From a bacterium UBP2_UBA2255 (GTDB lineage Bacteria > Edwardsbacteria > AC1 > EtOH8), in the NCBI GenBank assembly GCA_002347565.1, contig DDXR01000034.1, forward strand, positions 12,824-49,728: a stretch of DNA of 36,905 nucleotides. The letters run 5' to 3'. Shown here piece by piece: positions 1-4,368 of this stretch (position 1 is its first letter; each line of letters opens with the position of its first letter). A program made the translations under genes and the position numbers. The notes beneath the pieces were generated by a model. That model was not told the DNA's origin. It did not search any database and was given only the letters and a program-made list of their open reading frames with translations.

Positions 1-12
1 GGGGAAGGGGAT

Positions 13-651
13 TTAGGGGTTGGGCAGTCTCTCCACCGCCGCCAGCTGCACCCGGCTGTCCCTGGGCAGCCGGGCCCCGGGCATCACCGCCTGCAGCACC
101 ACCTCGCCCGGCGCCAGCCGCAGGGTGTCCCCGCCCCTGGCCAGCACCCCGGGCGAGATGATCCGGTACCCCTGCACCTCCAGCGCCTGCACGGCCCGCG
201 CCGGGGTCAGCCAGCTTATCCCCAGGGTGTCCAGGCCGCTGCGGCGCATCAGGGCCACCGCCCGGTCGTGGGGCAGGCCGACCATGTTGGGCACCGCGAA
301 CCTGGCGGTCCCGCTCCTGCCCAGGGCCACCCCCAGCTCCTTCAGCTGGCCCTCGGCCGCGGCCAGGTCGTCCCCCAGGTTGCCGGACAGCGCGGCCAGG
401 GAGTCGGCCCTGGCCTTCTCCCGGGTGAACTCTATCTCCAGGTCCTTCCAGGCCACCGCGCTGATCCGGGCCAGCAGCAGCAGCAGCGCGCCCAACAGCA
501 GCAGAAAGGCGCCGGCGTTGCTGATCGTCAGCTTCAGCGCGCCGGCCTCCAGTTTGACGCCGGCGCCGCCCCGGCGGAACACGGTCAGGTACAGGCCGCC
601 GCAGCACAGCAGCAGCCCCAGCGCGGCCTCGATCCAGTGGATGGCGGTCAT
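13..651 (-). CDS. Membrane-anchored protein with one PASTA-like domain
   Basis: Seen: from the ATG at 651 the product is 212 residues, with two hydrophobic segments near the N-terminus (around ALGLLLCCGGLYLTVF and AFLLLLGALLLLLARI), a short charged helical stretch (EFTREKARADSLAAL), then a PASTA-like module beginning VPNMVGLPHDRAVALM. The frame is open to a TTG at 720, but the extra residues look non-coding and another short frame ends with a TGA overlapping this ATG. PASTA domains are known in cell-wall-sensing kinases and penicillin-binding proteins; here there is no kinase or transpeptidase part. Inference: an inner-membrane protein with a small periplasmic domain. Function unknown; it is the last gene of the accessory row. 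Confidence 0.6.
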   Translation of the reverse strand: MTAIHWIEAALGLLLCCGGLYLTVFRRGGAGVKLEAGALKLTISNAGAFLLLLGALLLLLARISAVAWKDLEIEFTREKARADSLAALSGNLGDDLAAAEGQLKELGVALGRSGTARFAVPNMVGLPHDRAVALMRRSGLDTLGISWLTPARAVQALEVQGYRIISPGVLARGGDTLRLAPGEVVLQAVMPGARLPRDSRVQLAAVERLPNP

Positions 652-667
652 GCCGCCCGGGCCCGGC
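648..667. repeat. 20-base direct repeat, copy 1 (gene-boundary repeat)
   Basis: The 20 bases tcatgccgcccgggcccggc are identical here and at 1397-1416. In both places, on the minus strand, they encode the end of one short frame (ending in Arg-Ala-Arg-Ala-Ala-stop) whose TGA overlaps an ATG by four bases. Here the upstream short frame is a 17-codon ORF starting at 701 (MAEYYCWQAPERRARAA). It could be the remnant of a duplicated gene end. Confidence 0.5.
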
Positions 668-870
668 GCTCCGGCGCCTGCCAGCAGTAGTATTCTGCCA
701 TAACTATGTGCATGTAACAACAGCCGTTTATCTTTGACGCATTGCGCGCCGGCGGGTGATTGCCCGATTCTCGCGGATGCGGGCGTCTTTTGTGCGCATC
801 TGTTTCGTTGGCTTGCGGCGCCCTGGGCCGGGCGGCGCGGCTGATGCCGCGACGGCCCGGGGCCAGTTCG

Positions 871-1233
871 CTAATCCCGCCCGGCGGGATGCCCCTGGTG
901 CACGCTCGAGCTCAAGTTGCACACACCCAGGTGCGTGCCGTCCCCGGTCGGATAAACCGAGCCGGCGTGATACCAGTGGCCCTGCGCGTCCATGATGCAG
1001 ATGAAGTAGCGGTCGCCCTGAAAGCCGTCGTGCCGGAAGTATCCGCTGACACCCGGCTTGATGGTGTTGATCAGCTCCATCGACGACCAGTTGTAGACGT
1101 TCACGTTGCAGTTCACCGCCGGGCTGCCGTCGTAGTAGGCGTAGCCGTCGCAATAGGCGTTGTAGGCGTAGGCGATGCCGGCCGCCAGCAGGATTGACAG
1201 CACGGCGGCGATAATGAGGATCGGTTTCTTCAT
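871..1233 (-). CDS. Small secreted protein of unknown function
   Basis: A 120-residue product with a clear signal peptide: MKK, a hydrophobic run through ILIIAAVLSILLAAGIAYA, then a mature part rich in Tyr, Asn and aromatic residues with four cysteines (YCDGYAY, VNCNV, FICIMD, GVCNL). A ribosome binding site (AGGGGA) lies just upstream of the ATG. I do not recognise a family. The mature sequence (VNVYNW...VSGYFRHDGFQGDRYFICIMD) alternates hydrophobic and polar residues, as in a beta-rich secreted domain, and paired cysteines would fit disulfides. The gene stands alone, separated on both sides, in a row of small accessory genes. Confidence 0.7.
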   Translation of the reverse strand: MKKPILIIAAVLSILLAAGIAYAYNAYCDGYAYYDGSPAVNCNVNVYNWSSMELINTIKPGVSGYFRHDGFQGDRYFICIMDAQGHWYHAGSVYPTGDGTHLGVCNLSSSVHQGHPAGRD

Positions 1234-1396
1234 GGCGTTCCCCTATTTTTTGTATTGTGTTCGCCGCGACAGCCGCATCGCGGTTTTGATGGTCTGCATA
1301 GCAGCGGGCGTCACCCGGGTACAGCCCGCGCCACTGACTTCACGGCCTTTGATCCGCGCAACCGCCCCCACCGGTTGCGGATCGCGGTGCCCGTCC

Positions 1397-1416
1397 TCAT
1401 GCCGCCCGGGCCCGGC
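1397..1416. repeat. 20-base direct repeat, copy 2 (gene-boundary repeat)
   Basis: Identical to 648-667. It forms the 3' end of the frameshifted small gene and contains a TGA that overlaps an ATG, the same stop/start arrangement as in copy 1. The end of the paralogue at 2081 shares only the first ten bases. Confidence 0.5.
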
Positions 1417-1538
1417 CGCGCAGCGTGTCCGTCAGGATCCGCCCCTCCTCGCCCAGCCAGAACCGCAGCTTGGCCAGCCGCAGCTAAAAAGGCGCGGTAC
1501 TCGGGCAGCAGGTCCAGCAAGTCGATGCTCGTGCTCAT
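1397..1538 (-). pseudogene. Small gene broken by a frameshift; paralogue of the gene at 2081-2413
   Basis: Seen: a strong ribosome binding site (CGGAGGATTG) precedes an ATG at 1538. The frame reads MSTSIDLLDLLPEYRAFL, then at 1481-1490 (TTTTTAGC on the minus strand) a +1 shift is needed to continue as LRLAKLRFWLGEEGRILT and on to RARAA-stop. The intact gene at 2081-2413 has GLPEHQQFLRLAGQIAR at the matching place, with TTC CTG CGG CTG where this copy has TTTTTAG CTG CGG CTG. That suggests a net gain of four A/T bases. Without a shift, the first frame runs on to 1311 as basic, low-quality sequence (75 residues). It could instead be a programmed frameshift or a sequencing error. Function unknown. 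Confidence 0.5.
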
Positions 1539-1581
1539 CAATCCTCCGCGTTCGGTTCCGGCGGAACGCCGGCCGGATGGC

Positions 1582-1824
1582 TCAGGCGCCGTACCGCCGA
1601 TGGATGGCGAAGCGCACCGGGCAGGAGCAGACCTGCCCGGTGCCGTACTGCAGGCGGTAGGGGCAGTCCATGCCGCCCTCGTCGGCCAGGAACAGCACGT
1701 TGGCGCCGTCGGCGTACGACACCTCGCACAGCGGCGCGCCGCCGCAGCGCCCGCTGTCAACGCAGCAGACGCCGCGGGGGCATTTCACGGCCGCGGCCCG
1801 CACCTCCGCCGGCAGGCGGTACAC
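1582..1824 (-). CDS. Small cysteine-rich protein
   Basis: An 80-residue product from a GTG at 1824, with the ribosome binding site GAGGGG just ahead. It holds eight cysteines: KCPRGVCCVDSGRCGG, then LCEVSY, DCPYRL and VCSCPVRF. The clustered Cys pairs suggest binding of zinc or an iron-sulfur cluster; which one cannot be told from the sequence. No family recognised. It follows the zinc-ribbon gene at 1831-2046 with only six bases between that gene's stop and this start, so the two are probably translated from one message. Confidence 0.6.
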   Translation of the reverse strand: MYRLPAEVRAAAVKCPRGVCCVDSGRCGGAPLCEVSYADGANVLFLADEGGMDCPYRLQYGTGQVCSCPVRFAIHRRYGA

Positions 1825-1830
1825 GGCCCC

Positions 1831-2046
1831 TCACCCGGCGCGGGCCGGGGCCCAGGCCGGGCCGGACAGCGGGATCCGCCGCGCCCGGTGGGCCAGGTGC
1901 CACTGCCCGCAGTGGGGGCACTGGTAGGGCGCCAGGATCGACCCGCCCCGGGAACAGCGCCGGATGCGGGCCGCCAGCCGCTCGGCCGCGTCGCGGCCCG
2001 GGAACCGCCGCTTGCGGCCGCACTGCCAGTAGATCCTCATGTCCAC
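1831..2046 (-). CDS. Small zinc-ribbon protein of phage/plasmid type
   Basis: A 71-residue product. It has a first cysteine in YWQCGRKRRF, a helical part (RDAAERLAARIRR), then a C-x2-C knuckle followed by WHLAH (YQCPHCGQWHLAH). This layout, a basic 'Cys...Lys-Arg' start, an Ala/Arg helix and a terminal YxCPxCxxWHL, resembles small zinc-finger proteins common on phages and conjugative elements (family resemblance from memory). Start: GTG at 2046 sits nine bases after AGGGAG; an ATG at 2040 is the alternative. It is part of the run of small genes from 2413 down to 1582. Confidence 0.6.
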   Translation of the reverse strand: MDMRIYWQCGRKRRFPGRDAAERLAARIRRCSRGGSILAPYQCPHCGQWHLAHRARRIPLSGPAWAPARAG

Positions 2047-2080
2047 GTCCGGTCGCTCCCTGCGTTGCGGCAGGCCGGCC

Positions 2081-2413
2081 TCATGCCGCCTGCCTCCCGG
2101 CCTGCGCGGCCGCGGCGTCCAGCAGCGGGTCCAGCACCACGTCCTCCAGCGCCCCCAGCAGGCTCTCCACCCGCAGCCGCGGCGCCGCCCCGCGCCGGAC
2201 CGCGGCCTGGGACAGCCGGCCGCGGGCGGCCTCCAGCAGGACCGCCGCCTCGCCCCGGCCGATGTTCCCCAGCGCCAGGTCGGCGACCGCCCGCTCCACG
2301 GCGTCCCGGTACTCGGCCCCGCCGCCGGGGTCGCAGCGGGCGATCTGCCCGGCCAGCCGCAGGAACTGCTGGTGCTCGGGCAGGCCGGCGATGATGTCCC
2401 TCAGGCTCCGCAT
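2081..2413 (-). CDS. Small helical protein, intact paralogue of the broken gene at 1397-1538
   Basis: A 110-residue product from an ATG at 2413, with GGAG seven bases upstream; the open frame extends further to 2575 but without a ribosome binding site. The sequence is Ala/Leu/Arg-rich and predicted helical (RDIIAGLPEHQQFLRLAGQI, then YRDAVERAVADLALG). Its N-terminal motif LPEHQQFLRLA matches LPEYRAFL-LRLA of the frameshifted gene downstream, and both end in Ala-Ala with a TGA overlapping an ATG. No known family recognised. The 158 bases between it and the CheC-like gene hold no gene. Confidence 0.55.
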   Translation of the reverse strand: MRSLRDIIAGLPEHQQFLRLAGQIARCDPGGGAEYRDAVERAVADLALGNIGRGEAAVLLEAARGRLSQAAVRRGAAPRLRVESLLGALEDVVLDPLLDAAAAQAGRQAA

Positions 2414-2571
2414 GTGATGGCTCCAGATGAAACGGCCCGGCCGGCGGCCGGTGACGATACTTGGCGTTCCGTCTTTTACCGGCGATGCCGCGCCGTTGAC
2501 GCATGGCCGATCCGCATTTTGCATTGGCTGCCCTGGTGGCGAACTATGGCCGCCGGTCCGGGTGAGGTCCT

Positions 2572-3222
2572 TCATGGCCCCGGCTTCCCCGCCGCGTCCG
2601 GCTTCCGCCCCCCGAACAGCGCGCCGACGATCACCGGCAGGGACCCCATCTCCGGGAGGAACAGGAAATGGCCGGCCAGGGGCGCGCCGCCGCCGGCCAG
2701 GGAGAACCGGCTGTCGATGCAGAAGGCGTAGCGGCTGCCGGCGTCCAGCGCCGCGGCCAGCGCCGCGGCCAGGTCCTCCCCCTCGTGGATCCCCGGCGCG
2801 CCCGGCTCCAGGTTCAGCACCAGCCCCAGCATGCCCGCGATGCGGTCGACGTAGCAGCCGATCACCAGGTCGGCGGCGTGGCGGAACATGCCGGGCTCCA
2901 GGTCGTCCACCCGGGTGAAGCCGCCGCCATCGCCGGGACGGGCCTGGGGCATGACGAACACAACCTGGCCGGCCAGGTCTCCCAGCACGGTGTCGACCAC
3001 GACCGCCGCCCGGCTGCCGGGCTGCGCCAGCGACGCCAGCAGGCCGCCCACCGGCCGCACCCGCAGCGCCGGCGGCTCGACGTCCACCCGCCGCCCGGTG
3101 AGCTCGGACAGCGCGCGGGCGGCGTTGCAGGCGCCCACGTTGGCGGCCTCCTGCACGGCGTCCAGCTGCAGGGGGTCGAGGTAGACGCCGCGCAGCGGCG
3201 CGGCCGCGGCCTCAGCCGCCAC
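2572..3222 (-). CDS. CheC-like phosphatase, stand-alone, second site degenerate
   Basis: A 216-residue product from a GTG at 3222 (GGGAG seven bases upstream). CheC-family proteins remove phosphate from CheY-P using the signature D/S-x3-E-x2-N-x22-P. Here LDAVQEAANVGACNAARALS gives D-x3-E-x2-N, and the Pro lies exactly 22 residues on (VDVEPP), so site one is intact. The second repeat (FRHAADLVIGCYVDRIAGML) aligns with the usual S-x3-E-x2-N site but carries His for Glu and Asp for Asn, so only one active site is likely. No cheY, cheA or receptor gene lies in the window, so its partner is unknown. It overlaps the upstream zinc-finger gene by 11 bases, suggesting coupled translation. Confidence 0.75.
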   Translation of the reverse strand: MAAEAAAAPLRGVYLDPLQLDAVQEAANVGACNAARALSELTGRRVDVEPPALRVRPVGGLLASLAQPGSRAAVVVDTVLGDLAGQVVFVMPQARPGDGGGFTRVDDLEPGMFRHAADLVIGCYVDRIAGMLGLVLNLEPGAPGIHEGEDLAAALAAALDAGSRYAFCIDSRFSLAGGGAPLAGHFLFLPEMGSLPVIVGALFGGRKPDAAGKPGP

Positions 3223-3460
3223 GGGACTGCTCCCGGGCGGCGCAGCCGGCGCACATCACCACGTGCCGCACCGCCCCGGCGCCGGGCAGGGCCAGCAGGC
3301 TCCACGCGCCCCGGCCCAGCGCCCGGCCGCGGTTGTGCCACACCACCTGCCGGCTGCAGCGCTCGCAGCGGCCGCCGCTGCGCGACCAGGCGCCGGCCGC
3401 CGCCGAGCGTTCGGCGATGTACGCGGCGTTGTCGAACGTTGAGCCCTGGTCGGCAGGCAT
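3212..3460 (-). CDS. Small zinc-finger protein with two CxxC knuckles
   Basis: An 82-residue product with a strong ribosome binding site (GGGGAGGAAG) before the ATG at 3460. It has a C-x2-C pair (RCERCSRQVVWH) and, about 40 residues later, another (VVMCAGCAAREQ), the spacing of a treble-clef or zinc-ribbon fold that binds one zinc. The segment between them (GRGAWSLLALPGAGAVRHVV) is uncharged and could form strands. No specific family recognised. Its 3' end overlaps the CheC-like gene by 11 bases, so the two are probably made together. Confidence 0.65.
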   Translation of the reverse strand: MPADQGSTFDNAAYIAERSAAAGAWSRSGGRCERCSRQVVWHNRGRALGRGAWSLLALPGAGAVRHVVMCAGCAAREQSRGG

Positions 3461-3505
3461 GGCTTCCTCCCCATCGTTTCGGTGGAACGGGAAAAACGGC
3501 GGCGC

Positions 3506-3530
3506 GGCGGGAGGGCATCGCCCTCCTGCC
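3506..3530 (-). terminator. GC-rich hairpin between the Hfq-like and zinc-finger genes
   Basis: Arms 3506-3516 and 3520-3530 pair with one mismatch around a 3-base loop (core GGAGGGC/GCCCTCC). A T5 run follows on the minus strand at 3491-3495, but about ten bases after the stem, so it is at best a weak intrinsic terminator. Confidence 0.3.
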
Positions 3531-3568
3531 GTGGCATCGTACTGCGTTCCGGGCGCCCCCCGGTCAGG

Positions 3569-3766
3569 CTATAGAACCGGGGCGCACTTCCAGCTCATCT
3601 GCTCGGCCCGGACAATGGCATGGTGGTACAGGATGGTCCGCTGCCGCTGCGCCAGGCGTTCGCCGCTGTCGATGATCAGCTTGATGGCGTCCTGGGCGAT
3701 CACCTTGCCGACGAAATTGCGGCCGTCCTGCATCACGAATCGGTAGTTATGGATCTTGTCGTACAT
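3569..3766 (-). CDS. Hfq/Sm-like small protein
   Basis: A 65-residue product with AAGGA upstream of the ATG at 3766. The pattern YRFVMQDGRNFVGKVIAQD, then IKLIIDSG, then RTILYHHAIVRAE follows the Sm fold of Hfq: strand-turn 'F-L-x-x-G-x-x-x-x-G-x-V/I-x-x-x-D', a third strand, and a final 'Y-K-H-A-I-S' motif, here YHHAIV. Hfq forms hexamers that bind small RNAs. Length fits. There is an extra insertion (ERLAQRQ) between strands and a short tail. Inference: an RNA-binding or structural Sm-like protein; it may instead be a distant host-factor-like relative with another role. It lies downstream of the double-glycine peptide gene on the same strand. Confidence 0.55.
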   Translation of the reverse strand: MYDKIHNYRFVMQDGRNFVGKVIAQDAIKLIIDSGERLAQRQRTILYHHAIVRAEQMSWKCAPVL

Positions 3767-3791
3767 GGCTGCGTCCTTGTAACACCGGTCG

Positions 3792-3824
3792 GGGCGGGCT
3801 CCGGCGCCGGGCCGGGGCCCGCCC
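3792..3824. repeat. GC-rich inverted repeat upstream of the Hfq-like gene
   Basis: Arms gggcgggc (3792-3799) and gcccgccc (3817-3824) could form a stable hairpin in the leader of the Hfq-like gene, about 25 bases before its start codon. It might act as a terminator-like or translational control structure, but no U-run follows it. Confidence 0.35.
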
Positions 3825-3938
3825 GCTATCCGATCATTCAGTAGTGAAAAGAATGGTTTCCATCATCACCCCCCGAACTTTGGGTCATCCCCTGCCCAAG
3901 CCCGAGTCTCACGCTGAGCGATCAGCAATTGGTTTCGC

Positions 3939-4034
3939 TTAGGGTATGATGGGAGGAGGAGGAGGGGGCAGCGGCGGATCTATGGTGTCTCCACCCTTGA
4001 TTCTCGAGAGCATCGCCTTGTCCAGCACCTTCAT
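3939..4034 (-). CDS. Double-glycine-leader peptide with a polyproline core (putative exported peptide precursor)
   Basis: A 31-codon gene too short for usual gene finders. Ribosome binding site AAAGGGTGA lies four bases before the ATG. The leader is MKVLDKAMLSRIKGG: counted back from the cleavage point, Gly at -1 and -2, Ile at -4, Leu at -7 and Leu at -12, which are exactly the positions conserved in double-glycine leaders of bacteriocins, pheromones and many RiPP precursors. The predicted core is DTIDPPLPPPPPPIIP. A sigma54-type promoter lies 41-56 bases upstream and a sigma54 activator gene is next door. The core has no Cys, Ser/Thr ring partners beyond one Thr, or Lys, so lanthipeptide-type rings are unlikely; a rigid polyproline helix is expected. 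Role inferred only. Confidence 0.55.
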   Translation of the reverse strand: MKVLDKAMLSRIKGGDTIDPPLPPPPPPIIP

Positions 4035-4074
4035 TGGTTCACCCTTTCTGATTGTTGCAGTTACTAGTAACTTG

Positions 4075-4090
4075 TGCATGGACAATGCCA
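4075..4090 (-). promoter_or_regulatory. Sigma54 (-24/-12) promoter for the double-glycine peptide
   Basis: On the minus strand TGGCATTGTCCATGCA matches the consensus TGGCAC-N5-TTGCA: GG at 4089-4088 and GC at 4077-4076 with exactly ten bases between. Transcription should start near 4064, giving a 30-base leader before the ATG at 4034. A second TGGCA just upstream has the wrong spacing (11). Confidence 0.6.
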
Positions 4091-4184
4091 AAAAGAATGC
4101 CAGTTCTGATCGCTTGATGCTATCTGTTACAATGCAAGAAGATGCTCGCCAACAATTCTTTTAACCCCTGCTTTTGAATTGAGC

Positions 4185-4228
4185 ACGAAAGAAAAAGTGC
4201 GACATAAATGTCGCACTTTTTCTTTCGT
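4185..4228. promoter_or_regulatory. Perfect 21-bp inverted repeat: activator site and/or bidirectional terminator
   Basis: Arms 4185-4205 and 4208-4228 are perfectly complementary around a 2-base centre. The core is GTGCGACA-N4-TGTCGCAC, the same 8-base half-sites as in the palindrome at 4276-4299. Its centre is about 142 bases upstream of the predicted sigma54 start, a normal distance for an enhancer-binding protein. The A-rich and T-rich outer parts also make it look like an intrinsic terminator in both directions (8-bp stem, 4-base loop, T5CT3), which would fit the end of the regulator gene. Both roles may hold. Confidence 0.55.
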
Positions 4229-4270
4229 CAAACGATGCTGATATTCTATAATATGATGTTATATAGTGTT

Positions 4271-4354
4271 TTAATTGGTGCGACAATTATGTCGCACCAT
4301 AAACGCAAATAGTTCACCATGCGGGTTCATAATCAGGTAAATCGTGGTTGGCAC
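4271..4354 (-). CDS. Possible 27-residue ORF after the regulator gene
   Basis: From a GTG at 4354 (AAGG seven bases before it) the frame reads PTTIYLIMNPHGELFAFMV and ends RHNCRTN. The composition is protein-like, but the ORF runs through the palindrome at 4276-4299 and may be chance or a gene remnant. No family recognised. Confidence 0.2.
   Translation of the reverse strand: MPTTIYLIMNPHGELFAFMVRHNCRTN
4276..4299. promoter_or_regulatory. Second palindrome with the GTGCGACA-N4-TGTCGCAC core
   Basis: Arms tggtgcgaca (4276-4285) and tgtcgcacca (4290-4299) with a 4-base centre. The core half-sites are identical to those at 4185-4228, but the flanks differ, and there is no T-run on either side. 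Centre-to-centre distance is 81 bases. This favours a protein-binding site, most simply for the Fis-type helix-turn-helix of the neighbouring regulator, about 223 bases upstream of the predicted sigma54 start. Confidence 0.5.
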
Positions 4355-4368
4355 GTTGCTGCCTTGCC

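Noticed and set aside
2037..2084. A 15-codon frame between the genes at 2081-2413 and 1831-2046 with stop/start overlaps on both sides
   Set aside because: The overlaps are tidy, but the peptide is featureless and the zinc-ribbon gene has its own ribosome binding site, so chance is more likely.
3822..3900. Two tiny frames between the peptide gene and the Hfq-like gene (one reading MMETILFTTE, one with an internal Gly-Gly)
   Set aside because: Too short, no convincing leader pattern, and their ribosome binding sites are just G-runs in a GC-rich spacer.
4091..4110. A further TGGCA-type sigma54 element just upstream of the chosen one
   Set aside because: The GG-GC spacing is 11 rather than 10 bases, which sigma54 tolerates poorly.
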